DNA of 64,000 nucleotides from Argentina anserina (Eukaryota > Streptophyta > Magnoliopsida > Rosales > Rosaceae), in contig NC_065877.1 of assembly GCF_933775445.1 (NCBI RefSeq), positions 2,604,001-2,668,000 of the forward strand, read 5' to 3'. Position numbers and translations under genes: made by a program. The notes under the pieces were generated by a model. It ran no database searches and was not told the DNA's origin. It was given only the letters and a program-made list of their open reading frames with translations. Below are positions 51,441-62,242 of the stretch, one piece after another. The first letter of the stretch is position 1; the number at the start of each line of letters is the position of its first letter.

Positions 51441-51636
51441 AAAATATGTATGTATAATATTTTATTATTTGGCGGGTTTTTACGGGCCGGGCCTTGCGAG
51501 TTTTTGGCGGGCCGGGTTTCACACATCTCTAATCTAAGCCTGGCCCTCTACTCACGGAAGCGGGTTTTCTCGCGGGCCGGGCTGGATAAAAGCCCATCGG
51601 ACTTGCGGTCCTCCGCAGGCTAAATGATGAGGCCTA

Positions 51637-52130
51637 CTGACCGACTGAGTCTCGAGCTCTGCCTCTGGTGTCGCTTCTCTGTCCTCCGGCGACGGCCTGG
51701 CCTTGGTTTCTTTAACTTGACACCATGGACCCATCTGCGGTATTTGGGTTTCGGAGAAAGACTACGGAGAGAGATAATTGAAGAAGAGAAAGAGTGGGTG
51801 TTCTTCCCATGGATTTTCCGAACCCGAGCACAGCAGCGAGTGAAACCAATAATGGTAGTTTCACCCCATTGTCCTAGTTCTGCTACTTTCTGTGCTATTT
51901 TCTACTTCACAAATACAAATATGTTTGTTCCGAATTCTTATACTGTTAATTTAGTTGTGTTAATTGCTTGGCTAAAAAAATGGAGCATATGCATCAAAAT
52001 ATCCATATGGTTAAGAAAACACTCTAGTTTTCAATTAAACTGAAACTTTTTACATGAAGATTGAATACATCGTGCATCTAATAAATAACTATTGATGAAC
52101 ATATATAATTGATCATCGCCCTAGTTTATA
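51637..52130. other. Intergenic, 3' side of BiP
   Basis: No gene recognised; short open frames here have no family match. Confidence 0.4.
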
Positions 52131-52133
52131 ATT

Positions 52134-54732
52134 CTACAACTCATCATTTGAATCATCTTCATCCTCCTGAGAATCAGCAGAACTTCCACCACTCCTCTCA
52201 TACACTTGCTTTATCACTGGATTGCACACTGCTTCAACCTCCTTCAGCTTCTCATCAAAATCATCCTTCTCTGCGTTTTGGTTATCATCCAGCCATTCCA
52301 GAGCCTCCTTCAGTGTGCTTTCGATGTTCTCCTTGTCATCAGTGTCAATCTTATCAGCCAGCTTGTCCTTGTCACCAATTGTACTCTTCATATTGTATAT
52401 ATAGGACTCGAGTTTGTTCCTAGCATCTATCTTTTCTCTCAACTTCTTATCTTCTTCAGCAAACTCCTCAGCCTCCTTCACCATCCTATCTATCTCTTCT
52501 TGGCTGAGACGTCCCTTGTCATTGGTAATCGTGATGGACTGAGACTTCTTTGCAGCCTTGTCCTCTGCTTTTACTTGTAGGATTCCATTAGCATCAACCT
52601 CAAATGTCACCTCAATTTGTGGCACGCCCCTGCAAAAGATGTTTAAACGAGGATCAATAAACATTCCTACACCAATTAGGAGACATTCTATAGTACTATT
52701 GTCACTTTCTAATTACCTTGGAGCAGGTGCGATTCCCGTTAGATCAAATTTTCCTAGCTCATGACAATCCTTTGTTAAGCTCCTTTCACCTTCAAATACC
52801 TGAAAAATACCAAAAATACATTAGTATAGAGATTTCTAATCAGTAAAATTGTACATTTGTTCATTGCACTCTATAAATATATACCTTGATTGACACAACA
52901 GTTTGCTGGTCCTGATAAGTTGTGAAAATTTGAGACTTCTTGGTTGGAATAGTGGTACCCCTTGGAATCAATTTTGTCATCACGCCACCAGCTGTTTCGA
53001 TTCCGAGACTCAAAGGAGCAGCTTCAATCAAGAGAAGGTCTGAAACAAACAGAAAAGAAAATCTTTTAGTCTAAATTCTATGAAACAGCTCCAATAACAT
53101 TCACATTCTGATGTAAAATCATGTATTACCTCTGGTAGCCTTCCCCCCTTCTCCGCTAAGGACTCCACCTTGAACTGCAGCACCATATGCCACAGCCTCA
53201 TCAGGATTGACACCCTTGTTCAGTTCTTTCCCATCAAAGAAGTCCTTCAACAACTGCTGCACCTTCGGAATTCGAGTGCTCCCACCCACAAGTACAATCT
53301 CATCAATATCTGTCTTGTTCAACCCTGCGATTTTCAAAGCTTCCTTGACCGGTGCCATTGTCTTCTTAAACAAGTCCATGTTCAACTCCTCGAACCTAGC
53401 CCTTGTCATTGGCTCCGAGAAATCAATGCCATCGAAAAGTGACTCAATCTCCACTCGAACCTGGTGCTGGCTACTCAAGGCCCTCTTAGCCCTCTCGCAT
53501 TCCTTGCGAAGCTTCCCTATAGACTTGTTGTCCTTGCTAATGTCTTTGTTGTACTTCTTCTTGATCAGTTTGATGAAATAGTCCATCACCCTGTGATCAA
53601 AATCCTCTCCTCCCAAATGAGTGTCTCCACTAGTAGACCTCACCTCGAACACACCATTATCAATACTCAAGATACTAACATCAAATGTACCACCACCAAG
53701 ATCATAAACCAATATGTTCTTCTCCTCCTCCTTCTTGTCAAGACCATACGCAATGGCTGCAGCCGTTGGCTCATTGATTATTCGCTGAACATTGAGCCCG
53801 GCAATGATGCCAGCATCCTTAGTAGCCTGCCTCTGAGCATCATTGAAATAAGCTGCAAGAAGAAATCCAAACAAACTCATTAAACCACCAAACAATATAT
53901 TTGATCCAAAATCATTCAAACCCAAACTTTAAGTTTGAAGAGCTATACTGATCCAATAATTAGTGGATGAAAACATAGACATTACCTGGAACTGTTACTA
54001 CAGCGTTTGTGATCTTCTTCCCCAAATAAGCCTCAGCTGTTTCCTTCATCTTACTCAATATCATAGCACTGATCTCCTCAGGGCTAAACACCTTGTCCTC
54101 ACCTTTAACCTTGACCTGAATGTAAGGCTTCCCTTCCTTGTTCACAACCTTATAAGGCAAAAACTTAATATCTCTCTGAACCTCTGGATCATTAAATCTG
54201 TACCAACAAAACCAAACAACACAAAACTAAGTTTCCAGTTCGCAGTCTAAATTTCAAAACTAAACTCAAATATCAAAGAAAATTTAAAGTTGCTTGCTTA
54301 CTTTCTCCCTATGAGGCGCTTGACATCAAATACGGTACGTTCGGCGTTTTGAGGGGCTTGATTCTTCGCCGCCTCTCCGATTAACCGCTCGTTGTCAGTG
54401 AATGCAACCCAAGAGGGTGTGATCCTATTGCCTTGGTCGTTCACTATGATCTCTACATTCCCATTCCTGTAAACTCCCACACAAGAATAAGTCGTTCCGA
54501 GATCGATTCCGATTACAGTCTCCGGCGCCGTGGATGAAGCCTCTGCTGCCAATGCTATTCCACACAAGAATTCTACCAAAAGAAGCAACAAATTTATCAG
54601 CAAGATATTCTACTTGAACCGTGATCATATATATAATAAGGTGGCATGGAACAAACAAAGCTCGTAACATATTCACATACCTGAAGCAAAGAGAAGCAAA
54701 AACACTAACGACAATGCTCTGATATTCTTCAT
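52134..54732 (-). CDS. BIP: BiP, ER luminal HSP70
   Basis: Seven exons (minus): 54681-54732, 54302-54572, 53986-54197, 53130-53852, 52885-53039, 52717-52799, 52134-52629; 663 residues, normal for BiP. ATP-driven chaperone of the ER lumen that folds secretory proteins and restrains unfolded-protein sensors. Signal peptide [17 protein letters not shown] with [11 protein letters not shown] after it; ATPase domain with [44 protein letters not shown] and [17 protein letters not shown]; peptide-binding domain with GIPPAPR-type GIAPAPR and [19 protein letters not shown]; helical lid; end DEDDSNDEL. The retention signal is NDEL rather than the common HDEL. Exon phases all join. An ER-stress element and TATA box lie upstream. 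A broken relative is at 61.5-62.0 kb. Confidence 0.96.
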
Positions 54733-54796
54733 CTTTCTTCTCTGATGTTGTTTTGTGAATGTGAAGTTGGTGAAGGAGGTTGGCTATGCAGAGTAT

Positions 54797-54805
54797 GTAT
54801 ATATA
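54797..54805 (-). promoter_or_regulatory. TATA box, BiP gene
   Basis: TTATATATA on the minus strand, about 65-73 bp upstream of the start codon. Confidence 0.6.
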
Positions 54806-54975
54806 ATGAAAGCATATGCTTTGTTCTAATGGGTTATGAAATCATACTAGAGTAAGACTACCTTGTTCTAATGGGTTATGAAATCATAACTAGTGTTCGG
54901 CCCTATCACAGTGCGCCACGCCTGCTATTTGTGCAATTGTTTGTTGGGTCCTTCCATGTTTGACATGTCAAATAA

Positions 54976-54994
54976 CCAATGCAATTACGACACG
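54976..54994 (+). promoter_or_regulatory. ER-stress response element, BiP promoter
   Basis: CCAAT, ten bases, CACG: an exact match to the plant ERSE form CCAAT-N10-CACG bound by bZIP60/bZIP28 with NF-Y. Its CACG is also part of the G-box CACGTG (54991-54996). It lies about 245-260 bp upstream of the BiP start codon, in line with unfolded-protein induction of this gene. Confidence 0.7.
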
Positions 54995-54996
54995 TG

Positions 54997-55705
54997 GATT
55001 TCTGTTGTAATCCGGAGGTTTCTTGAACTGTCGAGGAAGAGAAAAGGCGCGTAACCTTTTCATTTCAGGAGCTGGATTTTCTAAGAAACTAAGATTTTCA
55101 TAACCAAAAAGAAAAAGAACTTTACTCTGGAAGTTTTGAGATTAAAGTATTCAATCAGATATGAATTTTTTTTCGATATGGAAAATACAACAACAGAACA
55201 CTACAACGAAAATTCTCTGCAACAGCCTACATTGGAATAATCAAATGAGAGATCTCAATCAGATGTGAATTAGGAGTGCAGGATATAATGAGACATCAAA
55301 GCAATGAGATAATTTTCCTTTCTAGACTATTGTTAATCCAAGTTATGTTAAATTCTTTTTAAGATAAACGCCGGTGCAACAGTTTAAAATTTTGATTTGC
55401 AATATTAATTCAAATAGATTGAAAATTGTGCACCAAGAGTTCTGTATATTTTGATTTATGAGACATGTATAACATTATGATCTCGTGTGTTGTCAGTTGT
55501 CACAGCAAATTATTTTGAGAGTATTCCAGACCTTTCCATGGTAAAAGTGCAATGATCCAGATTTCGGCAGATGCTTAAGGTAAGAAAATTTATCAAATGC
55601 TCCCAAATTCTACATCAAAATTCATAGTCAAGTTACACAGTCTGCATGCTTTGTGAAAGGAACAATGCATCTTATGAACACACCAGGCAATCTTATATCT
55701 ACAAT
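54997..55705. other. Intergenic between BiP and formin
   Basis: No gene recognised; 3' UTR of the formin gene at its right end. Confidence 0.45.
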
Positions 55706-58700
55706 TTATCTGAATGGAGCAAGAGGACTTGGGGTGCGGCTGGCTTTTGAGCTTCTAAGCTCTTTACAGACATGGTCTAACATGCCCAAGAAGTCTCTAA
55801 CAATCACAAATATTCTAAGCGGGTTTGCTTCTTCTCTGCTCACATTTCCATGAAAATACTCTGTTATCTCCTTCACATGTGACAGCACCTTATTCTCATC
55901 CCCCTGCAACTCCTTCAAACTCTTCTCTGCGTAGCTTATGAACGACTTCATGGAGATCACGAAGTTTGCACTTTTCTCATCCATGGCCAACTCTTTGTTT
56001 ATCAAATGCTTTAGTTTGGTCATTCCATCAGATAGGTTTGAAACACCACTTGCAAGAACATCCAAGTCCAATGTAGCCGTCTTCTTCGCATTGTAGAGTT
56101 CTGTGCTCAGACCGGATACGAGGTCTAACCCCATTCTTCTGTAGTCTTCTTCCTTCTCTTCAACAGTTTTGATTTTGTTTTTCTGGCTGATCCTCCCCAT
56201 TATGCTATCCGAAACTCTGATCCCTTCTGCCCTTATTATTTCTTGCACCACAAAGTGTAACAAGGTAGTCTTACCATCAGTGCCTTTTACATCAGCGAGT
56301 TTTAGAAGCGCGTCTAGCTTGAATGCTCTGGCACCTCCCCTAATCGTTCCCACATTCATCCTATTTCCTGTCTTCAACACGGCTTCCAGTAACTTCAAAA
56401 ACAGCCTGCTTGACCTCAGTTCCTTGCAGGCCTCCTATGATAATTTAGAGACAAACAAGATACAATAAGCTTTTGTTCATATAATTCTAGCTGTGTAAGG
56501 TGGTCTAGTCATTTTTGCTTGGTTACCTCTAGGACTGAAAAGGAGTTTCTGAGATGAACCACCTCATCTTCAAAAGTTTCTCTGTAAAGCATGGCTTCAA
56601 CTCGCTGAAAGGCGAAAGGAACGTTGAGCACTGCCTTTACAAACCTCTCAACTGACCCTAGTTCCTTGATATCTCCTTTATAGCCACAGAGCTTTCCCTC
56701 TTCTTCAGTGGTTGGCTCCATCTTTGCAAGTGCTTCAAGTTGTTGCAAACACAATCCACGTCCTGTTTTCAACCAAATATACAAGTATGCTTGCTTAAAT
56801 GATTATTGTTTACAGAACAAATTGTTAAGCAACAGCATATTATATCAATTTAGAACCCAACTTTTTATTTTGATTAGTTATTCGTGTCTTATACAGTTAT
56901 ACTCTTATAGCTTTAAGAGCTGCATACCTTGTACTAGTGCTTCACATACTTGCTCAGTAGTAGCATTCAGGGCTTTTGAAAGTATGGTAATGTTTTGTAA
57001 TCTCTTTGGCTCAAGGACATGCTTGCTTGGAGAAGGTGTCTTGCTTTTTCCTTCATCATTCTTCATTGTGTTTTGGAGATTGTATCCAAAAAGTGATTCA
57101 ATCATATCCTCGTCAAACCTGTTTCAAGGTGCATACTTACTCAGGTGCATACTTACTCAGAGAATCAAAAGGAAATAATAACCAATAATGATCATGTTAC
57201 TTACTCAAATGAGCTTGATCTTAGTTTGTCCCATACCATAGAATGGTCAGGTGCAGCTCTGACTTTGTCCCAGTGTAGCGGTTTCAATTTAGGCAATGGA
57301 GATCCATCTTTTCCCAATGGTGTGACTTGAGGGAATGGTGGAGGTCCTGGAGGAGGTGGACCTTTGGCAGAGCTGTTAGTTGCTTTCGAAAAGGGAGGTG
57401 GGCAAGGTGGTGGAGGAATAGGAGGCGGAGTTGGAGATGGTGTTGATAAATTTAGAGGCGAAAAGGGCAAGCCAACTTCTGAGACTTGGTTTGATCCACA
57501 CGAAGAATCCGAATTTCTTGGAGGTGATAGATTTTGCAATGTGGAAGAGCTCAAAGCTTTGGATGTAATTCGAGTTGAACTTACAGAAGAACTGAAAGTA
57601 GGAAAGTGCATTGGTGGAGGTGGTGGAGGGGGAGGGGTTGGAGGAGTAGTGAAATTCTTTGCATTGTTGGAAGAAGATGGTGCAGTTAGTGGTGGAATTG
57701 AAGCTTGGTTTGTGGTTGCTGATGAATTTGGTGCGTTCATAAATGAGGGTGCTAAACAAGGCTCTCCATTTGGCACATTTGTGGACATATTTTCTGCTAC
57801 ATTGTCGCATAGACTACTCGCTGAAGCATTCGAAAGGCGAAAGCTTGATGAATTGGAATCTCCAAAAGAATGGAAGGATTCCTCATCAGAAGAATAAGCA
57901 CGAACGGGAACTACTTTAACTCCAGTTGAGGCACAGTCAGACTCATACTTGACTGAGTCTTCTAGATTATCCTCATGAACAGATGTAATTTCCCTTGTGG
58001 AAGAACTACTAACATTGTCAAAATCCGGTTTCACCATATCTTGATTAGACTCGTTCTCTACCATCTCACTCAATGCGTATCTTTGTGTGTAATGACTTGG
58101 TGAAGCATTTAAAGTGTGAGAGGCTTGTTGCTTAAGACAAGAGGGCTGTTGTTGTTGCTCTACATCATCAGTGCCTAATGAATCAACATAAATGTGATCA
58201 CGAGTGCCAGGGTTTAAACTAACCTTGCTTGCTGGTTTTTGGGGACCAACATACTTTGATCCACTGCTTGTTCCTTCTCCCTTTTCGCCGTAAACTGAAA
58301 TCACTCTTGTGGGTTTGTTCTTGTGCTCTTTGTACTTCCTGCAACCCCAAACGAGGCCAAGCACACTAATCAAAGTTGCAGCTCCAGCTGAAACAAGAAC
58401 AGCTATGAGTATCTTTCTGGTTTTGCCATCATCATCATCCTTTTTAACAATTTTCCGAGGTGGTGAGATTGAGCGCAACCGGTGTGGACGACGTGAATGT
58501 GGGTGGATGTGCACCACCGGGGCCGGAGCAGGAGCCGGACTTGGAGGCTCATCTTCAAAGAGGGGTGAAGGGGAAGGAGATGGAGACACATTTTCTCTGT
58601 CACCAATTGATGGTGTTCTCTTGTGTAAGCTCCTCAATCCAAGCAAAGCCCTGAACTTTTCCACCACTGGAATCTTATGTTCTTCACTCTCATCTTCCCC

Positions 58701-58907
58701 AGAAACCTTCTCAACCTGCAACTCCTGCGTGCCCTCATCATTGTCCTCCGTTGAATGATAAACCTCATGTAGGCCATGAATATTAAAGCCCTCTGCATCT
58801 GATAAAGCATTAGCAGTGAAAATGTGGGAGGTATTGAGTAATGAAAAGAGAAGAAACATGATGAAAATCTCCATCATGTGGGAAAACACAGGACTATGAT
58901 AACCCAT
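55706..58907 (-). CDS. Class I formin (FH1/FH2, membrane-anchored)
   Basis: Four exons (minus): 57205-58907, 56928-57118, 56527-56762, 55706-56434; 952 residues. Actin nucleator of the plant class I type, anchored in the plasma membrane and touching the wall. Signal peptide at about 13-35 ([20 protein letters not shown]), Pro-rich extracellular part ([20 protein letters not shown], 108-127), one membrane span ([20 protein letters not shown], about 166-185) followed by basic CRKYKEHK, a Ser-rich linker, FH1 proline tracts ([23 protein letters not shown]) and the FH2 domain from [22 protein letters not shown]2 landmarks: [80 protein letters not shown] later Met pair (residues 11-12) could also be the start. 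Cannot be assigned to a numbered FH gene with certainty. Confidence 0.93.
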
Positions 58908-61460
58908 TTTCTTTTCTTTTCTGACTCAAACAAAAACAATCAAAGCATATAAGTCATGTTCTTCCTTTTTGTTTCTCTGAAGAAAGTTCTTCTTTTGGAG
59001 CTTTTGTCATATAGGTGGTGTGCAATGAAGATCAAGACCAGTGAGTCTTTAATGCTACTCCAAGAAACCCCTGAGCAAAGCAGCAGTTGTAGTTGCACTG
59101 GGCCTTCTTTTCTTCTCACCACCATAAATACCTCTGCAAAACACTATTAATACACATCTTATGAAAGACCTTCTAAAATCTAATTTGACTCCATTCATTG
59201 GTCTTATCCTATATAAAGGCCATGTCTTTAAGCAGAAAGAGGAGCACTGTCATTCATTAGTTCATCATTTTTATGCAGATTTAGTCATTACTTTAGAGTT
59301 GATGATCACAGAAGGGGATCTTTACCTGTCAAATGGGTCATGAGATTTGCAGCTAAAAGAGTCATCAAAACCAAATCAAGGTCCCTATTTTAGTTACAGT
59401 GTCCCATTCAGATAGAGGTTGATGGTACCAGATCTCTCCAACCCTAATTATTAAGACAAGAATGGACCATCCCTTTCCCCATGTGGGCTTCTTACAACAG
59501 AAGCCTAGGAGCAAAACATCAAGATGTGGAAGAAAGTTAGGATCTTGGAGATGCAATATTATAGAGGGGGCTAAAAGTGATTTGGGGATTGCTTGTCTCT
59601 TTCTTAGGATTTTAGGAGATGATTTTTAGTGTTTGATACTTTGATGTTGTTCTCTTTGGAATTTGGACTAATATATCCAACTTTGGTGGGATTAAAGTTG
59701 GTTTCTTGTGTTGTCCCCTCACCTAGAGCTGGAGAGAAAGAGACTACAGCCTCAAACCGACAATATACAATATAGAACAGTTGCTATCAAATTCCATGAG
59801 ATATGGGTACTATTTACATATTTTCATGTCTACTTCTTTCGCTATTTGTTACCAAGTTACTCAGATCCAAAGCTCGTAAGTAGCTCTTCCTGATTAGAAA
59901 GAAAAGACAGTGTAGATGTAAAGTAGATCTATAGGAACATTATTTGGTTCCTTGACAACTGAATGACTATTATATAACCTGTTAATTTGTTCAGTTCAAA
60001 ATAATCAGCTACTGTGTGGTAAAATTCGAGAGGTAAACACCAAACTTCAACAATTCTAGCCTTCTAGCCACATTTTCTAACCTAAATATTCACATTAGAC
60101 AGTATACATACCTCCTCCTTATCTCCTCTTCACATTATTACATTTTTATTGCTTTTTTCACTTCAGGGATAAAACTATGAATACTATTCTTTTCCTGATA
60201 TTTTGCTTCAATCTATTTCTAACAAGGAATCCCAATTCTTTATCTTTCTCTCATCACCATCTCTACAATATTGTTGGATTTTAATAAAGGAATGAAACCA
60301 ATGGCGAACTAAACGTGGATACGTGTAGTTGTAGTCATACAACAAACGCAAAGTGACAAAGCCCTGTGCGAGAGTACTAATTGCGATTCTTGACTCAGAA
60401 ATGTAAAGAATGTCATATTTTCTAGAGCAGCTTCTTCATCTTCAATTCTTCATGTGGTAAACCAAGACGGGTTTGGTTTGCAGCAGATGAGAACCCTATC
60501 AAATCAGAACAAGTGAGAAAAGAAGCCCTCAAGGTCCACACAGCACATGGGGAGATGACCTTTTTAGGAGTTTATAATTACCAATATTCCTTCTCTTTTT
60601 TGGGTTGGGGGATAAATTATGTATATTTCATTCTACCATGATTTTCCGGATAGTATGTCTAATTTATCTCGAGCCAAAAAGATACACGGCTCCATTATGA
60701 TAAAAGTTGTTCCCAATCAGATAACTGAGAAAGTGGATACAATAATGTTGCTCAAATGGAATGTTCATTCAAACACCAAACATAAAATAAGATGGTGAAA
60801 TTGTCCTTCAGTGTCATTTGATATCATGGTGATCTGAGATCTTTATAAGGTAGCTACCAAAAAGATGGAGGTCGATCTGTGATTCAGATATATGAGAAAA
60901 GGGGTAAATTGGATGTCCATATGTTTACTTGTATATAGTTTCAAACATTCGAGTAAATAGATGGATCGCCTGTCGGTTTACTTGTATTTTGTTTCAAATA
61001 TTCGAGTTATTTTACATATTACATCCATTGGAAAATCATCATAAGTGGAGAATTTTCAACTAAATTGTAAAACTTTAAAGTATTGATGTAAAAGTGTAAA
61101 ACTAAACGTACAAATGAATGAACATAACGTAGCCAATACTAACCTTTGAAGCATGTACACAGCAGCTACCAATAATTCTACCATCTTTTTCCTTGCGTGT
61201 GGTCGTTTATACTTTTATAGTTAGGGTGATGTTCATCTTTTGTGGCATACCTATTGGCATAACCTTGCAATCAAAACCTTGTGACATACGCAATTGATTC
61301 TGATCTGTCGATATCAAAACCTAAAGCCTAAACAAACCTCACCAGTCACCGGCCGGGCAGGTACTGCTCCCACCACCCTGTTTGTCATACTCTGTCAGAG
61401 GATAGCTCAGAACACCAAGAACTAGGACAGGAGAAGTCTTGATTTCTTCTTCAAATTATT
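58908..61460. other. Intergenic, upstream of formin
   Basis: About 2.5 kb without a recognised gene on either strand. The first part is the formin promoter and 5' UTR. Confidence 0.45.
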
Positions 61461-61469
61461 GTGCTATCT

Positions 61470-61990
61470 ACACTGTTCCATCAAACAAAGTCCATGAACA
61501 ACTGTTCATATTCGGAATTGTAGTGCTCCCTTCAACAAGCAGTCTCATGAATATCCTTTTCATCTATCCCCATGGTCGTCTTGCTGAACAAGCCCGTGTG
61601 CAACTCCTCAATCTTTCCCTTGCCAATGTCTCTGAGAAACGAGAAATCAATATTCCATCGAAAAGAGACTAAATCTGCAACAAGGAACTGGGTGTGGGAA
61701 ACTCGAAGCTCTCTTGGCCTCCTCACATTCCTTGCGAAGCTTCCAGAGAGACTTGTTGTCCTTGCTATCTAATGTGTTTATATTCAGTTTATTGTACTTC
61801 TTCTTGATCAACTTTGCTGAACCACATACCTCCAAGATCATAAACCAATATGGGATTCTCCGCATTCTTGTCAAGACCATATAGACAGTGGCCGCAGGCC
61901 CGCAGCCGTGTGCTTTTTGATTAGTAGTTCCACTTTGAGCCCGGCCATTTTGCCCTGCTCCTTAGTAGCATGCATTTGTTATCGAAATCT
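61470..61990 (-). pseudogene. BiP/HSP70 ATPase-domain fragment
   Basis: Decayed match to the middle of BiP. From the right: QMHATKEQGKMAGLKVELLI then KKHTAAG (compare [20 protein letters not shown]), [45 protein letters not shown]-like sequence, DIHETAC, GSTTIPNMNSCS and FDG (compare [20 protein letters not shown]). Several frameshifts, and the segment after VYDLGG up to MDYF is deleted. A TTATTGTAG acceptor-like sequence precedes the first block, as in the real gene, so it derives from genomic DNA and is not a processed copy. Same strand as BiP, 7 kb away. Confidence 0.82.
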
Positions 61991-62077
61991 ACAATAAGAA
62001 GCAATTAAAGACAAACTCGATCTAAACCACAATAATGCAGATATATTAGAGATCGAGGAAAGCAATCAGGCATTATC

Positions 62078-62242
62078 TGAAATTTTTAAGAGAGCGTACG
62101 CTCAAATTGTATCTCAGATAATTCTATTACACTTGATTTGTAATCTATATATAAACAACTTAGCATATCCCCACAAATTACGGAGGAAATCACATGCGTG
62201 ATTTCCTCCTTCAATTATGCTATTACACTAATCACGCTAACA
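62078..62242 (-). repeat. Copia 3' LTR with internal palindrome
   Basis: Minus strand starts TGTTAGCGTG directly after the purine tract and has TTTATATATAG as likely promoter; the inner end TTTCA at 62078 is a best guess because the other LTR is outside the window. A near-perfect palindrome GGAGGAAATCAC/GTGATTTCCTCC lies at 62182-62209. Confidence 0.6.

Larger units (their letters stand above)
49252..51636. mobile_element. hAT-like element carrying tandem 0.5-kb repeats, second family
   Basis: Left end TAGGGCTCGTCAACGGGCTG; the right end in reverse reads TAGGCCTCATCATTT, a weak match. Subterminal DNA is rich in GGGCCGGG and its complement, a trait of the plant hAT group with TAGGGCT..CAACGGGC ends. 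No transposase and no convincing 8-bp duplication; the right border is uncertain. The interior is about four copies of the same ~0.5-kb repeat found at 26-27 kb. Confidence 0.62.

Noticed and set aside
49244..51644. Target duplication for the second repeat-bearing hAT element
   Set aside because: GTGACC and CTGACC near the two ends are offset and do not form a proper 8-bp duplication.
57364..57897. Gly-rich plus-strand frame at 57.4-57.9 kb
   Set aside because: It is the complement of the formin proline-rich FH1 region.
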